Source: JAGOJE01 sp964553715 (lineage in GTDB: Bacteria > Pseudomonadota > Alphaproteobacteria > Rickettsiales > Rickettsiaceae). From it: 59,796 nucleotides of DNA. The notes beneath the pieces were generated by a model. The model had not been told where the DNA came from, did no database searches, and was given only the letters and a program-made list of their open reading frames with translations. Below are positions 1-9,008 of the stretch, piece after piece (position 1 is the first letter of the stretch; every line of letters begins with the position of its first letter). The stretch is taken from the NCBI GenBank assembly GCA_964553715.1, contig CAZKKY010000006.1:1-59796 (forward strand). The letters run 5' to 3'. Made by a program: the position numbers and the translations under genes.

Positions 1-464
1 TAGATAATAACACAAATGATAGCATAAAAGATGTCATAAATAATATATTCAAAAGGTGGTATCCTATTGAAAAAAATTGGCTTGCGTCTCTAAAAAGCTC
101 AGAACACATAGAAACTATTGATGAAATATTACGTTCAGATTCTGATGATAGTCAAGATGAAGAAGAGGAACATGAGCCTTCCATTCCAGCAGAACAAAAT
201 CTTGATGATAGTCAAGATGAAGAAGAGGAACATGAGCCTTCAATATCAGCAGGACGTATTATATATCTGGATGATAAAGAAATTGGATATGTTTATTATG
301 ATAGTCAAGATGATGAAGAAATTGGATATGTTTATTATGATAGTCAAGATGATGAAGAAGGAGAATTTGAATCTTCAGAGCTAGAAGAAAAAATTTCGTA
401 TGTTACAGAAGTTAATAATGATATCTCAAGTGATTTAATAGGTTATACAAACCCAGAAGTCTAA
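1..464 (+). CDS. Acidic repeat protein, C-terminal part (5' end outside window)
   Basis: An open frame enters from the left edge and ends at TAA 462-464; its start lies outside the window. About 153 codons are visible. The visible N-terminal part is ordinary (KRWYPIEKNWLASL). The rest is extremely rich in Asp and Glu and is built from repeats: a 20-residue unit containing DDSQDEEEEHEPS occurs twice with 60-bp spacing, then a 13-residue unit EIGYVYYDSQDDE occurs twice with 39-bp spacing. I do not recognise the family. Acidic, tandemly repeated C-termini are common in surface or secreted proteins of Rickettsiales, so a host-interaction role is an inference only. The unit near-identity at DNA level suggests recent expansion. 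A different-frame ORF over 118-384 is a shadow of the repeats. Confidence 0.7.
   Translation, partial: DNNTNDSIKDVINNIFKRWYPIEKNWLASLKSSEHIETIDEILRSDSDDSQDEEEEHEPSIPAEQNLDDSQDEEEEHEPSISAGRIIYLDDKEIGYVYYDSQDDEEIGYVYYDSQDDEEGEFESSELEEKISYVTEVNNDISSDLIGYTNPEV
142..241 (+). repeat. Two near-identical copies, 60-bp period, in-frame
   Basis: The 40-base segment at 142-181 recurs at 202-241, exactly 60 bases later, and encodes DDSQDEEEEHEPS. The period is a multiple of three, so copy number can change without breaking the frame. Confidence 0.85.
279..356 (+). repeat. Two tandem copies of a 39-bp in-frame unit
   Basis: Units at 279-317 and 318-356 are identical or nearly so and each encodes EIGYVYYDSQDDE. 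The core DSQDD(E) is shared with the upstream 60-bp repeat, so both probably grew from one ancestral motif. Confidence 0.85.
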
Positions 465-559
465 CTATAGCATTTATCTTTTTCAACAGACTTGTATTTA
501 TATCTGATATTGTGTAATGTTTGATGAAATAAATATTACTAAAAATTTGGAGAAATTAA

Positions 560-1960
560 ATGCAAGAGTTCGATTTAATAGTAATTGGTGCAGGGCCTGC
601 TGGTTATACAGCCGCCATAAGGGCTGCGCAGCTTGGGATGAAGGTTGCGTGTATAGATAAAAGATCTACCCTTGGTGGAACTTGTCTTAATGTTGGGTGC
701 ATACCTTCTAAGGCCTTGCTTAGTTCTTCAGAAAAATATGATGAGGCAAAAACCCACTTTGCTGATATAGGAATCAAAACAGGATTAGTAGAAGTTGATC
801 TTGCTACTATGCTTGCTAGGAAGAATAAAATAGTAAGTGACTTATGCAAAGGCATATCATCTTTATTTACCAAAAACAAAATAACAAAATTTACGGGTTC
901 TGCAAAAATTCTTTCAAGCAATTTAGTGGAAATTTCTGATGGGTCTAATAACGCTAAGATATCAGCAAAAAATATTCTTATAGCTACTGGCTCTGATGTA
1001 TCTACCATTCCTGGGATAGAGATAGATGAAAAAAATATTTTATCTTCTACAGGCGCTCTTGATATAGAAAATGTTCCTAAGTCTATGGCAATAATTGGTG
1101 GCGGCGTTATAGGTCTGGAGCTTGGGTCTGTATGGAGAAGGTTAGGCTCTGATGTTACAGTAGTAGAATATTTAGATAATATTTGTCCTAGTCTTGATGT
1201 AGAAATATCTAAGCAGTTCAAAAAAATTCTTGAAAAGCAAGGAATGAAATTTACGCTTGGAACAAAAGTAATATCAAGTAAGCAAACCAAATCTGGTGTG
1301 TCAGTTACGCTTGAATCTGTAGAATCTAAATTATCTTCTGAAATATTGGTAGAAAAACTTTTAGTAGCTGTAGGGCGAAAGCCTTATAGCGAAAATCTTG
1401 GTCTTGAAGATCTTGGAATCAAACTAGACAAACGTGGATTTATTGAAGTTAATAAATCATATCAAACATCTATACCTTCGATCTATGCTGTGGGAGATGT
1501 AATACCTGGGCCGATGTTAGCGCATAAGGCAGAAGAAGAAGCAGTTGCAGCGGTAGAGATAATGGCAGGCCAGGCTGGTCATGTAAATTATAATACTATC
1601 CCCAGTGTTATATATACTGCTCCAGAAGTTGCATCTGTTGGTATCACGGAAGAGGAAGCTAAACAATCAGGCCTATCATATAAGATTGGTAGGTTCCCAT
1701 TCTTAGCAAATAGTAGGGCAAGAACGAATGGTAATACAGATGGTTTTGTAAAAATTATTGTAGATAAAACAAGCGATATGGTTTTGGGGGCTCATATAAT
1801 AGGGCCAGATGCAGGTACTCTAATTGCAGAAATAACTATCGGGATGGAATTTTCTGCCTCTGCTGAAGATATAGCAAGAACTTGTCATGCGCATCCAACT
1901 CTTAGTGAGGCAATAAAAGAAGCAGCTCTTGATGTAGATAAACGAACTATTAACATGTAA
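560..1960 (+). CDS. lpdA: Dihydrolipoyl dehydrogenase (E3)
   Basis: This is the FAD flavoenzyme that reoxidises dihydrolipoamide in 2-oxoacid dehydrogenase complexes, passing electrons to NAD+. The 466 residues match the family length. Visible are the N-terminal dinucleotide motif GAGPAG (10-15), the redox disulfide GGTCLNVGC with Cys42 and Cys47, a second Rossmann motif GGGVIG in the middle, the FAD motif YAVGD, and the C-terminal HPTLSE with catalytic His445 and Glu450. A GGAGAA ribosome site lies 5 bases before the ATG. It is the first gene of a tight operon followed 5 bases later by an RND adaptor. No E1 or E2 gene is in the window, so which complex it serves (pyruvate or 2-oxoglutarate) cannot be told. 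Confidence 0.96.
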   Translation: MQEFDLIVIGAGPAGYTAAIRAAQLGMKVACIDKRSTLGGTCLNVGCIPSKALLSSSEKYDEAKTHFADIGIKTGLVEVDLATMLARKNKIVSDLCKGISSLFTKNKITKFTGSAKILSSNLVEISDGSNNAKISAKNILIATGSDVSTIPGIEIDEKNILSSTGALDIENVPKSMAIIGGGVIGLELGSVWRRLGSDVTVVEYLDNICPSLDVEISKQFKKILEKQGMKFTLGTKVISSKQTKSGVSVTLESVESKLSSEILVEKLLVAVGRKPYSENLGLEDLGIKLDKRGFIEVNKSYQTSIPSIYAVGDVIPGPMLAHKAEEEAVAAVEIMAGQAGHVNYNTIPSVIYTAPEVASVGITEEEAKQSGLSYKIGRFPFLANSRARTNGNTDGFVKIIVDKTSDMVLGAHIIGPDAGTLIAEITIGMEFSASAEDIARTCHAHPTLSEAIKEAALDVDKRTINM

Positions 1961-1965
1961 ATGCT

Positions 1966-2916
1966 ATGTCTAGATTTTTATGGATATTTAGTTGTTTTTT
2001 ACTTGTTTTTAATGCTAATGCTAAAGAATTAATGCCTAAAGTAAGGGTAACTAAACCATCTTATACTGATTTTTACGACGAATATAGCTTTATAGGGGAG
2101 TGTAAGAAATCAGAAAGTAGAGATTTTTATGCTACTGCCTCTGGTAAGATTACAGAAATTTCTGTAAATGAAGGTGATAATGTTAACACTGGTAGTATAA
2201 TACTGAAAATTGATGGTCCATTATATGAAAGTAAATATCAAGCATCTAAACATTCTTTTGAAAGAAACAAAATGTTATTTTCAAAATCTGTAATTTCTAA
2301 GGATGTATTTGAAGCTTCACGAGCAGCTTTCGAAGCATCTAAAAAGAGTTATGAAGATATGATAATCAAAGCTCCATTTGATGGGAGAATTGGTGCAATA
2401 AAATATGATGTGGGCGATGTTGTTTCAATTGGAGATTATTTAGTTAGTATTGTAAGTGATGGTGGTTCAGACATTTTAGTGTATTTGCCAGAAAAGCTTA
2501 TGCCTATTGTTACTAAAGATAGTAAAGTAAAAATTTTATATCAAGACCAGTACCAAGATATTGGTAAGATTGATGCTATATCTTCTTACCTTAATAAAGA
2601 TACAGGTAGTTTTTTGGTAAAAATATCTGTACCAGAGCAATATAATATTATTCACGGAAGTTATACAAAAGTAAAATTTTTACTAAATATGCATAAAGGC
2701 ATTTCATTACCAGAAAAAGCAATTATGAAGGATAATAATGGTAGTTTTGTATTTTCAATAGGTCAGGATAATATCGCTCAAAAAAAATATGTCACATTAG
2801 GATCGCGAGTTAATAACAATATTGAAATAACAAGTGAGATTACAGAAAATGATTATATAGTCACAGATGGGGTAAATAATCTTTACGACAAATCTAAGAT
2901 AGAGGTGATAGAATAA
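1966..2916 (+). CDS. RND efflux periplasmic adaptor (membrane fusion protein)
   Basis: This protein of 316 residues links an inner-membrane RND pump to an outer-membrane channel. It has a Sec signal peptide (hydrophobic FLWIFSCFLLVF followed by NANA, cleavage likely before KEL). It then shows the HlyD/AcrA pattern: a biotinyl-lipoyl half motif (ISVNEGDNVNTGSIILKID, about 66-84), a helical hairpin, and the second lipoyl half (IKAPFDGRIGAIKYDVGDVV). A beta-barrel region follows. It is shorter than AcrA (about 390) but similar to other MexH-type adaptors. The stop overlaps the permease start in TAATG, so the two are translationally coupled. No TolC-type outer membrane channel is encoded nearby. 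Confidence 0.88.
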   Translation: MSRFLWIFSCFLLVFNANAKELMPKVRVTKPSYTDFYDEYSFIGECKKSESRDFYATASGKITEISVNEGDNVNTGSIILKIDGPLYESKYQASKHSFERNKMLFSKSVISKDVFEASRAAFEASKKSYEDMIIKAPFDGRIGAIKYDVGDVVSIGDYLVSIVSDGGSDILVYLPEKLMPIVTKDSKVKILYQDQYQDIGKIDAISSYLNKDTGSFLVKISVPEQYNIIHGSYTKVKFLLNMHKGISLPEKAIMKDNNGSFVFSIGQDNIAQKKYVTLGSRVNNNIEITSEITENDYIVTDGVNNLYDKSKIEVIE

Positions 2917-5900
2917 TGCTTCTTTCCGAGGTTTGTATTAAAAGGCCTGTTTTTGCTTCAGTTTTAAACTTACTTATAATAATTTTTGGACTTATTTGCT
3001 ATAGCAAAATACCTATTAGAGCACTTCCTAATATAGATCCTCCTGTCATTACAGTGATGGCTTATTATGGAGGAGCAGACGCTTCTTATATAGAAAAAAA
3101 TATTACTACACCGATAGAGAAAGTATTGCGTACTCTAAAAGGATTAGATGCAATAACATCTTCTAGTAGTTCTGAAAACGTGAATTTTAATATTTCATTT
3201 AAATTAGGTGTAGATCTTAATGAGGCATTAAATGACGTAAGGGCTAAAATCTCTTCTGTGCGTAATTTGCCTGAAGATATGCAGGCTCCAATTATAGATA
3301 AAATAAGTGCCGATTCTTGGCCATCTATGTGGCTTGCTGTGAGTAGTGATAAATATAACGCTATAGAGCTTACAGATATTATAGATAAAAATATTCAGCC
3401 ATTTTTTGAAAAAATATCATATGTAGGGAAGGTGCGAGTAGAGGGAGGAAGATACTACACAATGAATATAGAGCCAGACCCAACAAAGCTATATGCTTTT
3501 AAGATCTCGCCTATGGAAATTGAAAAAGCTATTTTAGCTCAAAATGCTGATTATCCAGCTGGTATGATAAGCACTAATGTTCAAAATTTTGTTATAAAGC
3601 TGAGTGGAAATTTAAAACATCCATCAGAATTTGAAAATATAGTTCTAAAGAAAGATCAAGGTCGTTTAATTAAAATAAGTGATGTAGCAAAAGTAGAATT
3701 AAGTACTGGTGATATTAATAGTATATTAAAATATAATGGCAAAGAAGGTATTGCTATAGGATTAGTCAAAGCTTCTGGGGCAAATATTTTAGATTTAGCT
3801 AGCGCTGTAAAAAAAACTATTTCTGAAGTAAAAAACTTTATACCTTCAGGTATTGATATTGAAATTGCTTTTGATGATTCCGTGCCTGTTGCGCAATCTA
3901 TTAGTTCAGTATTTTGGACTATTTTTGAATCTTTAATTTTAGTTACATTAGTTGTGTATTTTTTCTTAAGATCTATATATGTGACATTTATACCATTTGT
4001 TGCTATTCCAATATCTTTAATAGGTACATTTTCTATTATATATGCTTTAGGATTTTCGATTAATACATTTACATTACTTGCGATGATTCTTTCAATAGGA
4101 CTAGTAGTAGATGATGCAATAGTGGTATTAGAAAATATTTTTCGTTACAGCGAGAAGGGGGACAAAGCAAAAGAAGCTGCATTAAATGGTTCAAAAGAAA
4201 TAGGATTTGCCATTATAACTATGACTATTACTTTAGCTGCAGTGTTTTTGCCTATAGGTTTTGTTGAGGGGTTTTTGGGCAAGCTTTTTATAGAATTTGC
4301 CTGGACACTAGCATTTTGCGTAATAGTATCTGGTTTTGTATCGTTAACTCTTACGCCAATGATGGCTAGTATGGTTATAGATTTTCAAAGCATGGATGGG
4401 AAGTCTTTAAAAATTGTAGAGAAATTTCAATATTTTTTAAAGAAACTTGAAAATCTATATTTATACTATTTAGACTGGTCTTTTAAAAATCAAAAGAAGT
4501 TCTGGATTATTTGTGCATCTGGATTTGCAATATCATTACTGAGTTTTATATTCATTACTAAAGAATTTGTGCCTGATGAAGACAGTGGCATACTTACTAT
4601 TTCTGCAATTGGACCAGAGTCCTCTAATATTGTAAACAGTACCAACACGATGGATGAAGTAGAGAAAATTATTAGTCTTAATAACAATATATCAGGATAT
4701 TTTACTTTCGTATCTGACAATAACGGGTTTGGATTTATAACTTTAAAACCTTGGGATAAAAGAAGTAAGTCACAACAGAATATACAGAATATGTTAAATA
4801 ATAAGTTTAAAGATGTATTAGGAATGTCTGTCTTTGCCAGCGCCCCTAGATCACTCATCAGTGGTAATGCTAGAAATCCTGTAGAATTTTATATAAGTAG
4901 TGATTCTGATGATTGGGATTTCTTAGATAATATATCGCAGCAATTTTTAGATGATATGACTCAATCTAAGATTTTTGTTAATCTTCAGAGAGATCTTAAA
5001 ACTTCTACTCCAACTTTAGACGTAAAGGTAGATAGGGATAAAACATATTTATATGATCTTAGTTTTGATGCTGTAGGAAGAACCTTGCAATATATGGTAG
5101 GTGGAAGACAGGTAGGATATTTTGCTATGGGGCAACAAATATATGATGTTATGCTGCGCTTTGATCAAAATGATCGTAGTAAGATACATGATTTAACTAA
5201 CATATACATAAAAAACAATAATGGTCAGATGATAAATATTGCGGCTATATCAAAGATTGAAGAAAAAATTTCAATAGCGTCTTATAATCACTATGATACA
5301 CTAAAAGCTGTTACTTTATCATCTGACTTATCAGAGGGTTATAATATACAAGATGCAATAAAATTTATTGATCAGTGGGTAAAAAGTCATAATGTGCAAA
5401 TCTCTTATTTAGGAGAAATAAAGCAAATGGCAGAGTCGAATAGTGGAATCTTATATACTTTTGGTGTTGCTATAATTTTTATTTATTTGGTACTATCTGC
5501 ACAATTTGAATCTTTTAAAGACCCATTATTAATATTGATGTCTGTACCGTTTTCTATTACTGGTGCTTTGGTTTCTCTATTGTTATTCGGAGGAAGTATA
5601 AATCTATATAGTAGTATTGGGTTAGTTACTCTAATAGGGCTGGTTACAAAAAATTCTATAATGATTATTGAATTTGCAAATCAATTAAGAGAGTCAGGTA
5701 AAAATATATATGATGCTATAATTTCTTCTGCTCATATTAGATTTAGACCAATTATGATGACAACAACAGCAACAATTTGTGGTGCTGTTCCTTTGTTATT
5801 TCAAATAGGTTCAAATGCAGAAGCTTGTTACTCTATTGGTTTAGTAATAGTAGGTGGTATGACTATTGGAACTGTTTTTACGCTGTTTATAATACCTATT

Positions 5901-5924
5901 TTATATAATAAGTTTAAAATATGA
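2916..5924 (+). CDS. RND family efflux permease (AcrB/MexF-like)
   Basis: This inner-membrane, proton-driven multidrug or solute exporter has 1002 residues, close to the usual 1020-1050. It starts with TM1 (VLNLLIIIFGLICYSKIP) and shows the family signature around IPIRALPNIDPPVI. The proton relay aspartates Asp399 and Asp400 sit in GLVVDDAIVVLEN. The TM10 lysine is Lys912 in LVTKNSIMIIEFA. Two large periplasmic porter regions lie between TM1/2 and TM7/8, giving the usual internal duplication. Its ATG overlaps the adaptor stop by one base, and its own stop overlaps ruvC by four. The substrate cannot be read from the sequence; hydrophobe/amphiphile efflux is the usual role of the subfamily. Confidence 0.93.
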   Translation: MLLSEVCIKRPVFASVLNLLIIIFGLICYSKIPIRALPNIDPPVITVMAYYGGADASYIEKNITTPIEKVLRTLKGLDAITSSSSSENVNFNISFKLGVDLNEALNDVRAKISSVRNLPEDMQAPIIDKISADSWPSMWLAVSSDKYNAIELTDIIDKNIQPFFEKISYVGKVRVEGGRYYTMNIEPDPTKLYAFKISPMEIEKAILAQNADYPAGMISTNVQNFVIKLSGNLKHPSEFENIVLKKDQGRLIKISDVAKVELSTGDINSILKYNGKEGIAIGLVKASGANILDLASAVKKTISEVKNFIPSGIDIEIAFDDSVPVAQSISSVFWTIFESLILVTLVVYFFLRSIYVTFIPFVAIPISLIGTFSIIYALGFSINTFTLLAMILSIGLVVDDAIVVLENIFRYSEKGDKAKEAALNGSKEIGFAIITMTITLAAVFLPIGFVEGFLGKLFIEFAWTLAFCVIVSGFVSLTLTPMMASMVIDFQSMDGKSLKIVEKFQYFLKKLENLYLYYLDWSFKNQKKFWIICASGFAISLLSFIFITKEFVPDEDSGILTISAIGPESSNIVNSTNTMDEVEKIISLNNNISGYFTFVSDNNGFGFITLKPWDKRSKSQQNIQNMLNNKFKDVLGMSVFASAPRSLISGNARNPVEFYISSDSDDWDFLDNISQQFLDDMTQSKIFVNLQRDLKTSTPTLDVKVDRDKTYLYDLSFDAVGRTLQYMVGGRQVGYFAMGQQIYDVMLRFDQNDRSKIHDLTNIYIKNNNGQMINIAAISKIEEKISIASYNHYDTLKAVTLSSDLSEGYNIQDAIKFIDQWVKSHNVQISYLGEIKQMAESNSGILYTFGVAIIFIYLVLSAQFESFKDPLLILMSVPFSITGALVSLLLFGGSINLYSSIGLVTLIGLVTKNSIMIIEFANQLRESGKNIYDAIISSAHIRFRPIMMTTTATICGAVPLLFQIGSNAEACYSIGLVIVGGMTIGTVFTLFIIPILYNKFKI

Positions 5925-6394
5925 TTATACTCGGAATAGATCCTGCTATATCACGCAGTGGATGGGGTGTGATATCTTGTTTAGGGAATAATTTACAATA
6001 TGTAGCAAGTGGGGTTATAGATTCCGATGCTTCAGAATCACTATCATTAAGGCTTGGGTTAATATCATATCATATAGAAGAGATAATCTTGACTTATAAG
6101 CCAGATCTTGTCTCTATGGAAGAAGTGTTTATTAATAAAAATCCATCTTCATCTTTAAAGCTCAGCCACGCTAGGGGTGCTATAATGTCGGTGATAGGAA
6201 GAGCAAAAATTCAATTGGCAGAATTTTCTCCTAATAGAGTAAAAAAAACCGTAGTGGGTGCTGGTAAAGCTGAAAAGGAGCAAGTAATGCATATGATTAA
6301 TATATTAATGCCACAAGCAAAAATTCTAAGATCAGATGAGGCAGACGCTCTTGCGGTAGCTTATACTGGATGGGTATATAATACAAACAGATGA
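5921..6394 (+). CDS. ruvC: Crossover junction endodeoxyribonuclease RuvC
   Basis: RuvC is a dimeric resolvase that nicks Holliday junctions after RuvAB branch migration. The 157 residues fit the family. The acidic catalytic residues are present: Asp7 in ILGIDPA, Glu67 in MEEVF, and Asp139/Asp142 in SDEADALAVA. The ATG overlaps the RND permease stop in ATGA, and its own stop overlaps the photolyase start, so it is translated inside an efflux/repair operon rather than with ruvA-ruvB, which are not in the window. Confidence 0.95.
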   Translation: MIILGIDPAISRSGWGVISCLGNNLQYVASGVIDSDASESLSLRLGLISYHIEEIILTYKPDLVSMEEVFINKNPSSSLKLSHARGAIMSVIGRAKIQLAEFSPNRVKKTVVGAGKAEKEQVMHMINILMPQAKILRSDEADALAVAYTGWVYNTNR

Positions 6395-7812
6395 TGGTAG
6401 ATATGAATATGAACGCAGAAATTTCTATAGTTTGGTTTAGAAAGGATTTAAGAATATCTGATAACCCCTCTATTGTTGCAGCTTCCAATATAGGGCAAAT
6501 TTTACCTATTTATATTGCAGATAATTCTGAAAAAATAGGTAGTGCTAGTAAAATATGGCTTCATTCATCTCTAGAAAAGTTAAACCAATATTTAAATTGC
6601 AACTTAAATTTATATACAGATAGTACTGATGAAGTAATAGAGTATCTTATTAAGCAATATAATGTAAGAAATATTTTTTGTAACAAATGTTACGAGCCTT
6701 GGTATTTAGATATGGAAGAAAAAATAGCCTTGATTTGCAAAAAATATGGGGTTCATTTTCAATCTTTTAATGGTAATTATCTATATAGCCCTAGTGATGT
6801 TTTAAAAGATGATGGTAGTTATTATAAGGTCTTTACAGCATATAAGAACAAATTGCGATCTATTTCCTATAGAGAGGTTTTGCAAACAAATAACAATATA
6901 AGATATCTAAAAGACACTATTAACAATAAAACTCTAGAAGATCTGAATCTGATTCCAAAAATTTCATGGTATAAAAATATACAAGATATGTGGGATATAG
7001 GTGAATTTGCTGCACAAAAAAAATTGGATCTGTTTATAAAGAAAAATTTGCGTAGTTACAAGGAGTGTCGTAATTATCCTTATAAAGATAATATCTCTAA
7101 ATTATCTCCTCATTTACATTTTGGCGAGATATCTCCGGCTCAGATTCTAAGATCTATTAATGCCATGGCTATTTTATATGCTCCGGAAGAAGATATAGAG
7201 CATTTTATAAGCGAAATTTTTTGGAGAGAATTTTCTGCTTATTTGCTTTATCATTTTCCTAAATTTCCTTCACAAAATTTTAACAGCAAATTTGACAATT
7301 TTGGATGGGGTTATGATGAAAGTCTTTTTGAAAAATGGAAAAAGGGAGAAACTGGATATCCTATTGTAGATGCTGGTATGCGCCAGTTATGGCAAACAGG
7401 CTATATGCACAATAGAGTCCGAATGGTAGTAGCATCCTTTTTAGTAAAAAATCTAAATATTCACTGGATTTATGGTATGAATTGGTTTTTCGATTGTCTT
7501 GTAGATGCAGATCTTGCAAATAATAGCGCAAGCTGGCAGTGGGTTGCAGGATCTGGAGTAGATGCTGCCCCTTATTTTAGAATATTTAATCCAGTTACTC
7601 AAGGTGAAAAACACGACCCAGATGGTCATTATACAAAACAATTTGTTCCTGAATTAAAAAATTTACCTAGTCAATATTTATTTAAGCCATGGATGGCTTC
7701 AGAGGCTATATTAAAATCTTATGGCGTAATTTTGGGTAAAAATTATCCAAAACCTATTGTAGATTTTGCCAAGTCAAGAACTGATGCTTTAGCGCGTTAT
7801 AGTAGTTCTTAG
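6391..7812 (+). CDS. phrB: Deoxyribodipyrimidine photolyase (class I)
   Basis: This light-dependent enzyme uses reduced FAD to split cyclobutane pyrimidine dimers. The 473 residues match class I enzymes. The N-terminal antenna-cofactor domain begins with IVWFRKDLRISDNP. The C-terminal FAD domain carries FWREFSAYLLYHFP, GYPIVDAGMRQL, a WQWVAGSGVDAAPYFRIFNP stretch and a HDPDG turn, all family hallmarks. The chosen ATG at 6391 overlaps ruvC by four bases; in-frame ATGs at 6403 and 6409 are alternatives and sit nearer the first conserved residues. A light-requiring repair enzyme implies the host or a dispersal stage sees daylight, which is an inference. Confidence 0.93.
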   Translation: MMVDMNMNAEISIVWFRKDLRISDNPSIVAASNIGQILPIYIADNSEKIGSASKIWLHSSLEKLNQYLNCNLNLYTDSTDEVIEYLIKQYNVRNIFCNKCYEPWYLDMEEKIALICKKYGVHFQSFNGNYLYSPSDVLKDDGSYYKVFTAYKNKLRSISYREVLQTNNNIRYLKDTINNKTLEDLNLIPKISWYKNIQDMWDIGEFAAQKKLDLFIKKNLRSYKECRNYPYKDNISKLSPHLHFGEISPAQILRSINAMAILYAPEEDIEHFISEIFWREFSAYLLYHFPKFPSQNFNSKFDNFGWGYDESLFEKWKKGETGYPIVDAGMRQLWQTGYMHNRVRMVVASFLVKNLNIHWIYGMNWFFDCLVDADLANNSASWQWVAGSGVDAAPYFRIFNPVTQGEKHDPDGHYTKQFVPELKNLPSQYLFKPWMASEAILKSYGVILGKNYPKPIVDFAKSRTDALARYSSS

Positions 7813-7855
7813 TTTTTATGATTTTAAGATATAAAATATTTAATATATCTAGACA

Positions 7856-7884
7856 AAAAGCTATTTACGATAAACAGAGCTTTT
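7856..7884 (+). terminator. Possible terminator hairpin after the lpd-phrB operon
   Basis: AAAAGCT (7856-7862) and AGCTTTT (7878-7884) form a 7-bp stem with a 15-base loop, 44 bases after the phrB stop; the 3' arm ends in TTTT. The stem is weak and AT-rich. Confidence 0.35.
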
Positions 7885-7915
7885 CATTAATAGCAGATTT
7901 TTTAAAATAAAATGC

Positions 7916-7944
7916 TTGCAACTTCTTAAAAATTAGTGCATATT
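7916..7944 (+). promoter_or_regulatory. Likely sigma70 promoter of tRNA-Val
   Basis: TTGCAA (7916-7921), 17 bases, then CATATT (7939-7944), placing the start about 15-17 bases before the tRNA. Each box matches consensus at four of six positions. Confidence 0.4.
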
Positions 7945-7967
7945 GTGTCTTCCTTTATGGCATTTAA

Positions 7968-8043
7968 GGGCGATTAGCTCAGTTGGTAGAGCACCTCGTT
8001 TACACCGAGGTGGTCGGCAGTTCGAGCCTGTCATCGCCCACCA
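7968..8043 (+). tRNA. tRNA-Val (anticodon UAC), CCA encoded
   Basis: The full cloverleaf can be drawn. The acceptor GGGCGAT pairs with ATCGCCC, the D stem is GCTC/GAGC, and the anticodon stem CCTCG/CGAGG closes the loop TTTACAC with anticodon TAC. The T arm is GGCAG/CTGTC around TTCGAGC (G-T pairs allowed), the discriminator is A, and CCA is encoded. It is 76 bases with CCA. It stands alone in the 410-base gap between phrB and dksA; the rest of that gap shows no convincing gene. Confidence 0.95.
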
Positions 8044-8222
8044 GATTTTCCTTGCAATCATCAAATAGTGCTAAGAATCATATAAAATCCTAATACTAGT
8101 AATCTATATTCATTAATTATTAAATAATAACTATAGTTCTATTACTAATCTTCTTGCAATAATATGTTCTTTCGTTTTATATTGATTCTTGAATTGGATA
8201 TATAAAATAGTAGGAGTATGAG

Positions 8223-8651
8223 ATGCAAAAAGTAGTTTTGCCCGATGGTTATTCGCCTTTAGAGGAAGAAGAATATATGAATTCTTATCAGCTCGAATAT
8301 TTTCGTCAGAAGCTAGTAAAGTGGAAAGACGAATTAATTGAAGAGTCGCGTAGTACTCTTAAGCATTTGCAGGAAGATAATTGGAATGAGCCTGACTTAA
8401 ACGATAGAGCTTCTTTAGAAACAGAAACAGCAACTGAGCTTAGAACAAGAGATCGTTATCGTAAACTCATTGATAAAATAGATCAGGCATTACATAGAAT
8501 CGAGACAAAAGAATATGGCTATTGTGAAGAAACAGGCGAAGAAATAGGTTTAAAAAGATTAGAAGCAAGGCCTGTAGCTACTTTGTGTATAGAGTCTCAA
8601 GAAAGGCACGAGAACTACGAGAGACAGCATATTGATGAAGACAAATTATGA
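8223..8651 (+). CDS. dksA: RNA polymerase-binding factor DksA
   Basis: DksA inserts a coiled coil into the RNA polymerase secondary channel and, usually with ppGpp, resets rRNA and amino-acid promoter activity. The 142 residues show the coiled-coil region (LEYFRQKLVKWKDELIEE onward), the conserved DLNDRAS tip with its Asp-x-x-Asp character, and the C-terminal segment YGYCEETGEEIGLKRLEARP. The classical four-Cys zinc finger is reduced to isolated cysteines (CEET and LCIES), as is usual in alphaproteobacteria. AGGAG sits 6 bases before the ATG. It overlaps the downstream zinc-finger protein by four bases. Confidence 0.94.
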   Translation: MQKVVLPDGYSPLEEEEYMNSYQLEYFRQKLVKWKDELIEESRSTLKHLQEDNWNEPDLNDRASLETETATELRTRDRYRKLIDKIDQALHRIETKEYGYCEETGEEIGLKRLEARPVATLCIESQERHENYERQHIDEDKL

Positions 8652-8851
8652 TCAAAAAAAGAGTATTAGATCGGGATTTAGACAATTATGTATCTGTAAC
8701 AGTAGACAGTTTTTCTGTAAAATGTAGTGGAGATCATGATCTTTATGGCGAGCATCCTTTAGTATACTTAGAAATTCCTAAAGAAGATGGATATATATTA
8801 TGTCCATATTGCAGCAAAAAGTTTGTAATATCAGATATAAAATCTGTGTAG
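8648..8851 (+). CDS. Zinc-finger (zf-CHCC, NDUFS6-like) small protein
   Basis: This protein has 67 residues with the pattern Cys (KCSGDH), His (GEHP) and a Cys-x-x-Cys pair (LCPYCSKKF), matching the zf-CHCC domain found in bacterial relatives of the mitochondrial complex I subunit NDUFS6. The bacterial role is not settled; help in assembling a zinc or complex I site is the usual suggestion. Its ATG overlaps the dksA stop in ATGA, so the two are co-translated. Confidence 0.82.
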   Translation: MIKKRVLDRDLDNYVSVTVDSFSVKCSGDHDLYGEHPLVYLEIPKEDGYILCPYCSKKFVISDIKSV

Positions 8852-8925
8852 TAACATATTTTTTGTAAAGAGATCTATAATAGAAACTGAAATATTTGAT
8901 AGTTTAAAAAAAATTCATAAGCAGT

Positions 8926-8954
8926 CTTGTAAAAAGACAATCTAATTACTATAT
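8926..8954 (+). promoter_or_regulatory. Candidate heat-shock (sigma32-type) promoter of dnaK
   Basis: CTTG (8926-8929), 18 bases, then ACTATAT (8948-8954). This fits the alphaproteobacterial heat-shock consensus as I recall it, CTTG-17/18-CYTATNT, with one mismatch, and lies 55 bases upstream of dnaK. Confidence 0.5.
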
Positions 8955-9008
8955 CAAGACCATAGGGCAATAGACCCAGTATTTTGAAAACTAAAAATAG
9001 GTAAGCAT

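Noticed and set aside
118..384. Met/Lys-rich frame over the left edge
   Set aside because: It is an out-of-frame reading of the acidic repeats; the true frame is open from the window edge to 464.
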